From: Glaciecola sp.
GTDB lineage: Bacteria; Pseudomonadota; Gammaproteobacteria; Enterobacterales; Alteromonadaceae
Length of the DNA stretch: 46,500 nucleotides
Reading direction: 5' to 3'
Assembly: GCA_023268935.1 (NCBI GenBank)
Contig: JALRKK010000106.1
Coordinates: 1-46,500, forward strand
The position numbers and the translations under genes were made by a program. The first letter of the stretch is position 1, and the number at the start of each line of letters is the position of its first letter. Under the pieces are notes generated by a model that saw only the letters and a list, made by a program, of their open reading frames with translations, ran no database searches and had not been told where the DNA came from. Positions 1-7,616 of the stretch are shown in pieces.

Positions 1-497
1 TTAACTTCTAAACCAGCGATGCGACCTGCATCTTTGGTGGCTTGACGCTGGGCATCGTTAAAGTAGGCTGGAACAGTAATAACGGCACCCGTAACCGGTT
101 CACCAAGATAGTCTTCTGCAGTTTTCTTCATCTTTTTTAAGACTTCAGCAGAAATTTGCGGCGGTGCCATCTTTTCATCTTTTGCTTGCACCCAAGCATC
201 ACCATTATCGGCTTTGATGATTTGGAATGGCATGATGTCGATGTCTTTTTGCACTTCTTTATCTTCGAAGCGACGACCAATCAAACGCTTAATCGCAAAC
301 AACGTGTTTTGTGGATTGGTAACTGCCTGACGTTTCGCCGCAGCACCCACTAATGTTTCGCCATCGTTAGTGTAAGCGATGACAGATGGAGTTGTGCGAT
401 CGCCTTCCGCGTTTTCAATGACTTTTGCCTTGTCGCCGTCTAATACCGCAACACATGAGTTAGTTGTACCTAAGTCAATACCAATGATTTTACCCAT
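1..497 (-). CDS. dnaK: Molecular chaperone DnaK (Hsp70), N-terminal part, cut by window edge
   Basis: This encodes the cytoplasmic Hsp70 chaperone that folds proteins with DnaJ and GrpE using ATP. Only about 165 N-terminal residues lie in the window; the gene runs off the left edge. The protein starts [14 protein letters not shown], the phosphate-1 loop of the Hsp70/actin ATPase fold, followed by the conserved [15 protein letters not shown] stretch and the [17 protein letters not shown] motif. The start is fixed by the family N-terminus and by a GAGG-type ribosome site just upstream. It lies 88 bases after grpE on the same strand and has its own heat-shock promoter in that gap. Identification is secure; only the C-terminal part is missing. 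Confidence 0.97.
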   Translation of the reverse strand, partial: MGKIIGIDLGTTNSCVAVLDGDKAKVIENAEGDRTTPSVIAYTNDGETLVGAAAKRQAVTNPQNTLFAIKRLIGRRFEDKEVQKDIDIMPFQIIKADNGDAWVQAKDEKMAPPQISAEVLKKMKKTAEDYLGEPVTGAVITVPAYFNDAQRQATKDAGRIAGLEV

Positions 498-540
498 TGC
501 AATTTCCTCAAAAAATTCTGGTTTTAAATACTTACTTTCT

Positions 541-568
541 TAATAGGGTTATTAATTGCACTTTCAAG
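541..568 (-). promoter_or_regulatory. Sigma-32-like heat-shock promoter of dnaK
   Basis: Read on the minus strand there is CTTGAA (568-563), a 14-base spacer and CCCTATTA (548-541), close to the sigma-32 consensus CTTGAA-N(13-15)-CCCCATNT. It ends about 44 bases before the dnaK ATG. The -35 element sits inside a perfect inverted repeat (arms GCACTT and AAGTGC, 558-571). dnaK can therefore be heat-induced independently of grpE read-through. This is motif-based inference, strengthened by the similar promoter before grpE with the same spacer. Confidence 0.75.
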
Positions 569-585
569 TGCCAACCTATAAAAAA

Positions 586-1251
586 TTACGCTTCAACGTC
601 GATTGGATTGGCGGGTGCTTGTGACACCATCACCATGGCCGGACGTAATAAACGGCCATTGATTTCATATCCCTTTTGCACCACTGCAATAACCGTATTC
701 GGTGGTACTTCCGCACTTTCTTGCATAGACATGGCTTGATGCTGTTCAGGGTTAAACGCTTCGCCTTGTGGGTCAAGCACGACTAATCCGTGCTTAGTGA
801 CCGTGTCATTGAACGTCTTCTGTGTTAACTCAAGCCCTTCAAGTACCGGCTTTAATGCTTCGTTGCTTGGATCGGCATAGCGTACGGCTTGATCTAAGCT
901 ATCGATGACAGGAAGCAAATCGCCAGCAAATTTTTCCAAGGCAAATTTGCGTGCTTTTTCGATTTCACTTTCAGCACGACGTTTGGCGTTTTCACCTTCA
1001 GCCAACGCGCGCAACGCGCCTTCTTTTTGATCGTGCAATGCTTGTTGCGCTTGAGCCAACTGAGCCTGTAACTCAGAGATTTGTGCGTCTTTAGGGTCGA
1101 TGTCAACGACCTCTGCGGTGTCCGTATTCTCAGGTTTCTGTGCAGTATCAGCAGATCCATCATTATTTTGTGCATCAGATATTTGTTCTTCTGCTACCTG
1201 AGATTGCTCTTCTTGAGTTTGGTCATTTTGCGGTTCTTTTGACTCGCTCAT
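586..1251 (-). CDS. grpE: Nucleotide exchange factor GrpE
   Basis: GrpE is the cytoplasmic nucleotide exchange factor that releases ADP from DnaK. The 221-residue product has an acidic, Gln/Glu-rich disordered N-terminus (residues 1-55), a long coiled-coil helix (about 60-110, rich in Q, A, E and K) and the C-terminal beta domain with GLELTQKTF, FNPEQHQAM and VVQKGYEINGRLLRPAMV, the GrpE signature. I chose the ATG at 1251 because GGAGG stands a few bases upstream and because the heat-shock promoter lies upstream of it; a longer reading frame from 1320 would begin upstream of that promoter. dnaK follows on the same strand. In many gammaproteobacteria nadK is the divergent neighbour; here it is about 10 kb away. 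Confidence 0.96.
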   Translation of the reverse strand: MSESKEPQNDQTQEEQSQVAEEQISDAQNNDGSADTAQKPENTDTAEVVDIDPKDAQISELQAQLAQAQQALHDQKEGALRALAEGENAKRRAESEIEKARKFALEKFAGDLLPVIDSLDQAVRYADPSNEALKPVLEGLELTQKTFNDTVTKHGLVVLDPQGEAFNPEQHQAMSMQESAEVPPNTVIAVVQKGYEINGRLLRPAMVMVSQAPANPIDVEA

Positions 1252-1289
1252 GCTTGCCTCCAAATAACGTTTAGCTTCATTTCGTTGAT

Positions 1290-1317
1290 AAATGGGGATA
1301 ATATTTTGGACTTCAAG
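1290..1317 (-). promoter_or_regulatory. Consensus sigma-32 heat-shock promoter of grpE
   Basis: On the minus strand CTTGAA (1317-1312), a 14-base spacer and CCCCATTT (1297-1290) match the sigma-32 consensus at every defined position. Transcription would start near 1283, about 30 bases before the grpE ATG at 1251, leaving room for the GGAGG ribosome site. This also rules out the longer grpE reading frame. The remainder of the 1252-1410 gap is AT-rich and holds the undefined promoter of the divergent kinase gene. Confidence 0.82.
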
Positions 1318-1410
1318 CATCTTTATCTAGTTAACCCTTATTTTTTTATGGAAATGTGCTAGTGTGAGTGAATAAATGTGGTGGAATTAAACTGAACAAC
1401 TGGATGTGAC

Positions 1411-4308
1411 ATGCTTTCTACGCCTTTTTTAGTTGTGGTTGTGCTATCGTTTTTTGCGATGATGGCAGTATTATTTTGGTTAACCCCTCGCCTTTCTATT
1501 CCAAACCAATTAAAAACGCCCATATTTAGCTTAAGTTTAGGCGTGCACTGTACTAGTTGGGCTATGCTCGGCACGGTAGCACAAGCCGCTCAGCACCAAT
1601 GGGCCATATTCCCAACCTATTTAGGGATTATGTTTACCATGATTCTGGGACACAGCATGGTACAAAAAGTTTCTGTTCTCAGTGCGCAAAGTAATAGTGC
1701 ATCTTTAGCCGACTTTATGGCATCGCGTTGGCCCCATGTTGGCTGGTATGGCACACTTGTCACATTACTAGCCTGCGTGACGGTTATCCCCTATATTGCA
1801 TTACAGCTAATGGCTTTAACGAACATTGGCGAGTTACTGCTTAATCGTTCACCGCAAAATCTTGGTCTATGGGTCACTGTATTGCTGATAATTAGCATCG
1901 GCTTATTAAGTTTTAGCCGAGGCAGCTTACTGCAGCAAGGACAAAGTATTTTATTGCTCAGTGCGATTAGTTCAATTATTAAACTGACTGCTTTACTCAG
2001 TGTGTTAATGTTTATTAACTATGCTTTATTTGACAACACATCAGACTTTGTTCTTAACACCCTCACTACGGTTAAGCCTGCCAGTAACACAGCATGGATC
2101 AGCTATGCTAGCTATTGTCTACTTGGTTTATCTGTCGTATTTTGCTCGCCTCGTCAATTTCACATGGCATTTGTCTTTAATCGCGATAACCGTATTTTTG
2201 GTGAGGCACGCTGGCAGTTTAGTGCCTTTTTACTCGGTATGGGTTTACCCATACTACCCATAGCGCTTGCTGGGCAGTATCTTTTTAATGAACAGGTATT
2301 CAGTGCAGAACTCTACACGCTTGCTATCCCGTTGTTTAATGACGCAGCGTGGCTCAGTGCGCTGGTCGTATTAGGTGTTCTTGCCGCAGCGGTTCCCATG
2401 ATATTGGTCGCAACCATTAGTTGCAGTGTCATGTTAGCCAACAATGTCGTCAGCCCTATTTGGGTTAAGCGCAATTTGAATCAAGTCAGCCCTTTAACGC
2501 ATAAACGGGTATTAAATATACGTCGGATCACTATTGTTTCATTCTTAATTGCGGCTTATGTATTTTTTGAATACGTTGCACAATATACTGAATTGGTTTT
2601 TTCTGGTTTTGTAGCCCTAGCTTTGATTACGCAGTTACTGCCAAGTTTTATCGCATCCCTTTATATACAACGCCCAAATGTTATTGCTCTGAGTCTTGGC
2701 ATTGCATCAGGGGTCACAGTGTGGATTGTATATTTAAGTGGTTTTTTTGCGTTTGATGAAGTGATTATTTCTTGGGTTGGGGCTGAGCAAGCCTTACCTA
2801 TGACATTATTTATCAGTACTGGTCTCAATGCATTCGTCATTGCTGCTTGCCAACACTATTTGCAAGCTAAGCTTCCTTATTACAATGCTCATTCAGAAGA
2901 ATTAAAATACTCAGAGCCAAGCAATGCCTCATTGAGTTTGTTAATGACCTTATGTGATGCGGTCTTACCCAAAGAAGAATATAAGGCAATAGACAGCATC
3001 ACCAAAACAGAATTGCGCTTTGAAAAAGCGCGCAATGCGCTCGTAAATCGGGTCGGCCTTGCTAGTACTAATATGCTCATAGACAATGCTCAACAATACT
3101 CCGAGCAGCCTAATACACTGCTTAATTGGGTGCAGGAAACGCAAGAGTTATCAGAAGCTAAGCGGATAGCAGAAGCGGAAAACAAAAGTAAAACGAGATT
3201 CTTAGCAGCTGCTGGGCATGATTTGATGCAGCCGTTCAATGCTGCCCAGTTACTCAGCAACATTTTGTACGACAAAACCAAAGATACGCCCCAGCACAAA
3301 ATTGCTCATGACCTGCAAGATGCCCTCAAACATGCAGGCACCTTACTTACGTCTTTATTAGATGTTACAAAGTTAGACTCAGGAGTAATGAAAGCACGTC
3401 CGAAACCCTTTAAACTGGACCCTACACTATTCCCTTTAATTAGAGAATTTAGTGTCATTGCCAAAGCACAAAATGTTACCTTACATTATGTACAGAGCAG
3501 TGTATGGCTTAAAACCGATCCTAATTTGTTTTTGCGGTGTTGCCAGAATTTAATTGCCAATGCGATTCGATATACTGCCATGAGCCACCCTACAGGTGGT
3601 GGCAAAATAGTTATCGGATGTAAACGCTATGCCAATAAAGTTTATCTGCATGTCATTGATAATGGCCCAGGGATCCCTGCAGAACAACACAAAATGATTT
3701 TTGACGAATTCACGCAACTCGGGCAACACCGAGGACAAGAAGGACTTGGAATCGGCTTGACCATTGTAAAAGGGATCTGTGAATTACTAAACATCAAGAT
3801 TAAGGTCAAGTCTCAACCTCAGCGCGGAAGCCTGTTCGCGCTTGATTTGCCCATAGTCAATCAGACTAATGTCATCTCTAATGAACCTGTCTCAATGAAG
3901 GAATCTCGCATTTTTCAAAAACAGCTATTGTTGTGGTTAGTTGAAAATGATAACGCAGTTGGCAATGCAATGTTACGACTTGCCGAGCATTGGGGCATGG
4001 AAGCGAGGTGGTTCAAAAATCAAATTGAATTATGCGATGCCATTCAAAGTGATGAGTATCCCGATGTCATGATATTGGATTATCATCTGCATGATGGTGA
4101 GCTTGGCACGCGAGTCTGGGACAATGCCTGTGTCGAATGGCAAAATAGAGGCCGCATTGCTCCTGTCGGTATTTTAGCGACTGCGGATAGAAGCACTGAA
4201 GTAAGGGAAACGGCAAATGACTTAGGCTTAACTTACCTGCCTAAGCCAATCAAGGCAGATGTACTTAAACGCATCATCATCAACAAAACTACTCGCTCAG
4301 TGGCGTAG
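1411..4308 (+). CDS. Hybrid sensor histidine kinase with N-terminal SSS-type transporter domain (CrbS/CbrA-like)
   Basis: A 965-residue membrane sensor kinase. Residues 1-480 contain about 12-13 hydrophobic segments resembling the sodium:solute symporter (SLC5/PutP) domain of CbrA and CrbS kinases. A charged coiled linker (570-595) leads to the HisKA box AAGHDLMQPFNAAQLL with phospho-acceptor His603. The ATPase domain follows: N box near 713-720, G1 DNGPGIP (750-756) and G2 EGLGIGL (777-783). A C-terminal receiver domain starts near 842 with acceptor Asp890. No PAS domain is evident between transporter and kinase. CrbS-type kinases sense small-acid use and signal to LuxR-type regulators; one such regulator is encoded next to it, convergently, overlapping by 20 bases. 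Proximity to the PHB genes suggests it senses 3-hydroxybutyrate, acetate or flux through its transporter. The ligand is inference. The ribosome site is weak, so the exact start is less certain. Confidence 0.88.
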   Translation: MLSTPFLVVVVLSFFAMMAVLFWLTPRLSIPNQLKTPIFSLSLGVHCTSWAMLGTVAQAAQHQWAIFPTYLGIMFTMILGHSMVQKVSVLSAQSNSASLADFMASRWPHVGWYGTLVTLLACVTVIPYIALQLMALTNIGELLLNRSPQNLGLWVTVLLIISIGLLSFSRGSLLQQGQSILLLSAISSIIKLTALLSVLMFINYALFDNTSDFVLNTLTTVKPASNTAWISYASYCLLGLSVVFCSPRQFHMAFVFNRDNRIFGEARWQFSAFLLGMGLPILPIALAGQYLFNEQVFSAELYTLAIPLFNDAAWLSALVVLGVLAAAVPMILVATISCSVMLANNVVSPIWVKRNLNQVSPLTHKRVLNIRRITIVSFLIAAYVFFEYVAQYTELVFSGFVALALITQLLPSFIASLYIQRPNVIALSLGIASGVTVWIVYLSGFFAFDEVIISWVGAEQALPMTLFISTGLNAFVIAACQHYLQAKLPYYNAHSEELKYSEPSNASLSLLMTLCDAVLPKEEYKAIDSITKTELRFEKARNALVNRVGLASTNMLIDNAQQYSEQPNTLLNWVQETQELSEAKRIAEAENKSKTRFLAAAGHDLMQPFNAAQLLSNILYDKTKDTPQHKIAHDLQDALKHAGTLLTSLLDVTKLDSGVMKARPKPFKLDPTLFPLIREFSVIAKAQNVTLHYVQSSVWLKTDPNLFLRCCQNLIANAIRYTAMSHPTGGGKIVIGCKRYANKVYLHVIDNGPGIPAEQHKMIFDEFTQLGQHRGQEGLGIGLTIVKGICELLNIKIKVKSQPQRGSLFALDLPIVNQTNVISNEPVSMKESRIFQKQLLLWLVENDNAVGNAMLRLAEHWGMEARWFKNQIELCDAIQSDEYPDVMILDYHLHDGELGTRVWDNACVEWQNRGRIAPVGILATADRSTEVRETANDLGLTYLPKPIKADVLKRIIINKTTRSVA

Positions 4309-4960
4309 CCGACGCAATGTCTAAGTACTGCCTGTAAATAACGCCTGCTTGCGTCCGATTGATAAGAGAAAGCTTTTTGAGTACAGCCGAAGCGTGTTGT
4401 TTGACCGTAGACTCTGAAATCTCCATTGTGTAGGCAATTTGTTTATTCAGAAGGCCATCTGCCATGTATTGCAATACTTTAAGTTGATGGGGAGTAAGCG
4501 ACTGTAGTTTTTGAATAAATTCGTCATCTAGTTCATCTTCATCACTATCAATCGGATACCAATTATTACCCGACAAAATATGTTTTACCGCATCCGTTAA
4601 TTGTTCTAGTTGGGTGGATTTGGGAATAAAACCACTCGCACCAAGCTTTTTGGCTTTGTTAATAATTTGCGGATCTTCATGTGCAGAAATCATAATGACT
4701 TGTTTTTCTGGAAACTCATTTAATATGGTCACTAGACCATCCAACCCATGAACGTCAGGCATCGCAAGATCTAAAAAAACCACATCCACCAGCGGATTCT
4801 TTCTTAATACAGTCAAAGTAGAAGCAAAATCTTCGGCCTCTAAAATAAGTTCATGAGTCAATTCTGATAATGCATATTTTAGCGCATTGCGAAACAATGG
4901 ATGATCATCCACCAGCAAGAAGTGATGTGACATAAATGAAGTATTTGATGAAAAAGACAT
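4289..4960 (-). CDS. LuxR/NarL-family response regulator (CrbR-like)
   Basis: A 223-residue cytoplasmic transcription regulator. The receiver domain (13-130) has the acidic pocket VDDHPLF, phospho-acceptor Asp64 in FLDLAMPD and the conserved Lys in GFIPKS. The C-terminal domain (about 150-210) is a LuxR-type helix-turn-helix: LTPHQLKVLQYMADGLLNKQ, then ISESTVKQH. AGGGA precedes the ATG at 4960; an internal ATG at 4933 (MSHHFLLVDD) is an alternative. Its 3' end overlaps the convergent hybrid kinase, the obvious phosphodonor; SSS-domain kinase plus LuxR regulator is the CrbSR arrangement known to control acetyl-CoA synthetase in Vibrio, Shewanella and Pseudomonas. Likely targets here are the neighbouring PHB/hydroxybutyrate genes, but no binding site could be recognised. 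Confidence 0.88.
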   Translation of the reverse strand: MSFSSNTSFMSHHFLLVDDHPLFRNALKYALSELTHELILEAEDFASTLTVLRKNPLVDVVFLDLAMPDVHGLDGLVTILNEFPEKQVIMISAHEDPQIINKAKKLGASGFIPKSTQLEQLTDAVKHILSGNNWYPIDSDEDELDDEFIQKLQSLTPHQLKVLQYMADGLLNKQIAYTMEISESTVKQHASAVLKKLSLINRTQAGVIYRQYLDIASATPLSE

Positions 4961-5040
4961 GGTTGTGTTCCCTTTGTCCAGTCGCTTAACAAAAAAACTA
5001 TCATGCTCTGTGTGTTTTTTACAGTGATATTTTTAAAATA

Positions 5041-5067
5041 CAAAAAAAGGCGACCAGTGGGTCGCCT
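5041..5067 (-). terminator. Intrinsic terminator of the TonB-dependent receptor gene
   Basis: A perfect 8-base stem (AGGCGACC at 5048-5055 with GGTCGCCT at 5060-5067) encloses a 4-base loop. On the minus strand it is followed by seven T residues (5048-5042). It lies about 20 bases past the receptor stop codon and before the response-regulator gene start, separating the two transcripts. Confidence 0.9.
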
Positions 5068-5088
5068 AAGCTTAGATAATAACAACGT

Positions 5089-7422
5089 TTAAAAACGATA
5101 CCCTGCCGTGAGGTGAACGGTCGCAGGTGCTCCATAATATCCAATTAAGGTGTTATCGCCACCTAGACCTGGTGTGTATAGGTCACGGTTAGTTGGATCG
5201 CTTGGGTCTGGGGCTACGAATTGATAACCACCGACTAAGTATTCTTCGTCCGTGATATTTTTGAAATGCAATCCAGCGTACCAATTGCCATCATCATGCT
5301 GCCAATTTATAGATAAATTCAGTAAGCCATACCCCTCTTGTACTAATAAATTATCTAGCTCTGTGATGCCGTATTCAGAGCGATAATAGTAGTTACCATT
5401 GACACTGAATTCACCCATCGAAGATGGAATAAAGTAGGTAAAACCAAGATTGATGGTACGTTCTGGCGTATTTGATACTTCGAAGCGATCTGCGATGTTA
5501 TTAAAGCCCCCATTGCCATCCGCTTCTAACACTTCGTCAAACTCTGCGTCGATTAAACCAATCGCAGCCGTAAAGGTTAAATCGTCTGTGGCTTGGTAAG
5601 TAATTTCGGCTTCTAGCCCCGTCGCAGATGATTTACCCACGTTCCCCAACACTTGAGCCAGTTCTGACGCATCTTCAGTAGGTAGGACGGATACATACTG
5701 GCGGTCTTTGTGGTCGAGATCAAAGATTGTGATATTGGCTCGTAAGTTATCATTCCACTCACTCTTCATACCCAATTCGATTGAGTCGACAATCTCTGGA
5801 TTAACGGCGTCCTCGTTGGCACTCGCACGAGGATTAAACGTGCCCGATTTAAAACCCTGTGAATAGTTCGCATAAAACATGACATCTTCAGCATATTGAT
5901 ATTCAATACTGACACTTGGGGTGAAGCGGGACCAGCTTTCAGATTTTGGTGCGTCTAAAACGCCATCTCCGTCGGTATCTTCACCTAATACTCTTGGCAC
6001 GATTTCGCCGTCGAATGTAGCTGCTGGACGCGTATATCCAGGTACCCAGTTATCATAAGGGTACGCGCCGTCAAAAATAAGCCCGTTGTGAACAAAGGCT
6101 GATTTTTCTTCGTCTGTATAGCGTGCACCAACCGCCATAGACACTTTGTCGGATACGGCAAAATTCGCTTGGGTGTAGACTGCCCAACTATCAGAGTTAT
6201 TGCATCCTGTGACCTCACGCGTTAACCCTGGAGTAGAAAACGCAGCTCGCCCTAAGACATTCAGTATCGCATCAAAGTTGCCGCACGATTCACCTTCATA
6301 CGCATACAAACCACCTACAACGGTGTAATCATCCTGCGAGTATGAGAACTGTAATTCGTGTGAATCGGATTCATCAAAGTACTCTGCTGGCACATCAAAG
6401 ATATCTAGTGGTGTGTTGTCAAAGTCGATATTAGTGGGTGAATAGCCTTCTCGATGAGCCATAATGTATTTAATGCTCATAGCGTCACTAAGGTCATGGC
6501 GAATGGTTAGACTATGCCCTTCTAGCTCGACTTTGTTCCATGTCGGCAGTGAAGTATATGAATCATAAACGCTATCAGGCACAGGCGCATTAGTAAGTAA
6601 ACTTGGCAATAAACGATAGCCGCCTTTGGCATTCGAGTCATCATCGGTTTTGTCATAGCTTAAGCGAATAAACCAATCATCTGCTGGCGTGAGTTCCACA
6701 TCAAAACGCATCGCAGTAAGATCTTTGTTGTAGTTTTCTCGGTCTTGGTTATCTAACGCAGATTCTAAAAATTCACCGTAGCCATCGCGATTGAGTGCGG
6801 CATAACCAAAACCAAAATACAGTTTATCTTCTATAATTGGCAGTTGACCGGTTAATTTAATGTCTCGTTGCGAATAACTCCCTGCGGTGACTTCTGCAGT
6901 AAAGCTGGGGTCACCGCTCATTTCTTTAGTGACGTATTTCACCGCACCGCCAATCGTATTTTTGCCATATAAGGTCCCTTGCGGCCCTCTAAGCACCTCA
7001 ATACGGGATATATCTAGCAAGTCCAAAACGGCACCTTGTGGGCGGGCCATGTAAACATCATTGACATAGATGCCGACACCTGGTTCATAGCCCCACAATG
7101 GATCCTCTTGACCAACCCCTCGGATAAACGCGGTTAGCGTTGAATTGGTACCGCGACTCGTTTGCAAGGTGGTATTGGGTGAAAATTGTTGTACTTCAGT
7201 AATCACTTCAATGCCTTTGGCAGCAAGTGCATCGGCACCAAGACTGGTAATTGACACTGGTACTTCTTGCAGTGATTCGACGGTTTTACGGGCAGTCACT
7301 TCGATGCGTTCTAGTTTACTTTCATCATCCTGCGCAAAAGCAGAAGGCTGTAAACCGGCACATAAAGCGAGTGCAATTGACGTACTTATAACGGATTTTT
7401 TATAGCTTGTTTTAGTTTCCAT
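5089..7422 (-). CDS. TonB-dependent outer-membrane receptor
   Basis: A 777-residue outer-membrane active transporter. It starts with a Sec signal peptide (Lys-rich start, hydrophobic core, cleavage near AFA-QDD, about residue 31), then a likely TonB box (ERIEVTA), the plug domain with VPVSITSLG and the RIEVLRGPQGTLYGKNTIGG motif, and a long beta-barrel ending in Tyr-Arg-Phe, the usual C-terminal aromatic of barrel proteins. I chose the ATG at 7422 (METKTSYKK) because it begins the signal peptide and has GGGTAG upstream; the open frame continues to 7548 but crosses the divergent promoter region. It is divergent from the GntP permease and PHB-degradation genes, which suggests uptake of hydroxybutyrate oligomers or a linked nutrient. 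Barrel features alone would also fit an iron-siderophore receptor, so the substrate is unproven. Confidence 0.93.
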   Translation of the reverse strand: METKTSYKKSVISTSIALALCAGLQPSAFAQDDESKLERIEVTARKTVESLQEVPVSITSLGADALAAKGIEVITEVQQFSPNTTLQTSRGTNSTLTAFIRGVGQEDPLWGYEPGVGIYVNDVYMARPQGAVLDLLDISRIEVLRGPQGTLYGKNTIGGAVKYVTKEMSGDPSFTAEVTAGSYSQRDIKLTGQLPIIEDKLYFGFGYAALNRDGYGEFLESALDNQDRENYNKDLTAMRFDVELTPADDWFIRLSYDKTDDDSNAKGGYRLLPSLLTNAPVPDSVYDSYTSLPTWNKVELEGHSLTIRHDLSDAMSIKYIMAHREGYSPTNIDFDNTPLDIFDVPAEYFDESDSHELQFSYSQDDYTVVGGLYAYEGESCGNFDAILNVLGRAAFSTPGLTREVTGCNNSDSWAVYTQANFAVSDKVSMAVGARYTDEEKSAFVHNGLIFDGAYPYDNWVPGYTRPAATFDGEIVPRVLGEDTDGDGVLDAPKSESWSRFTPSVSIEYQYAEDVMFYANYSQGFKSGTFNPRASANEDAVNPEIVDSIELGMKSEWNDNLRANITIFDLDHKDRQYVSVLPTEDASELAQVLGNVGKSSATGLEAEITYQATDDLTFTAAIGLIDAEFDEVLEADGNGGFNNIADRFEVSNTPERTINLGFTYFIPSSMGEFSVNGNYYYRSEYGITELDNLLVQEGYGLLNLSINWQHDDGNWYAGLHFKNITDEEYLVGGYQFVAPDPSDPTNRDLYTPGLGGDNTLIGYYGAPATVHLTAGYRF

Positions 7423-7533
7423 GTCACTACCCATGTAAATAAATTGTTTTGTAAGTGTGAAATATCTTTCGCAGACAAGCTTACTTTGACTTTTGAAAAA
7501 AATCGCTAGCACGATAGTACTATAGGCTTTTAC

Positions 7534-7549
7534 AGTGAAATACATCACT
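7534..7549. promoter_or_regulatory. CRP-like palindrome in the divergent receptor/permease control region
   Basis: GTGA-N6-TCAC forms a near-ideal core of the CRP (cAMP receptor protein) site, with outer bases A and T that pair symmetrically. It lies centrally in the 194-base gap (7423-7616) between the receptor start and the GntP start, about 75 bases before the latter. A second perfect 10-base palindrome (ATAGTACTAT, 7514-7523) lies beside it and could be a separate operator. Catabolite control of PHB scavenging would make sense, but the assignment rests on the motif alone. Confidence 0.5.
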
Positions 7550-7616
7550 ATTTATAAAATTCGCAATCTTCTTTGCGTAACATAAAAATAACAACTCAGT
7601 AAAAAATGGAGTCGCT

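Noticed and set aside
1252-1320. Upstream extension of grpE
   Set aside because: The extension lies over the consensus heat-shock promoter, while GGAGG precedes the internal ATG at 1251.
7423-7548. Upstream extension of the TonB receptor frame
   Set aside because: It would run through the CRP-like palindrome and divergent promoter region and place 42 residues before the signal peptide; no ribosome site at its ATG.
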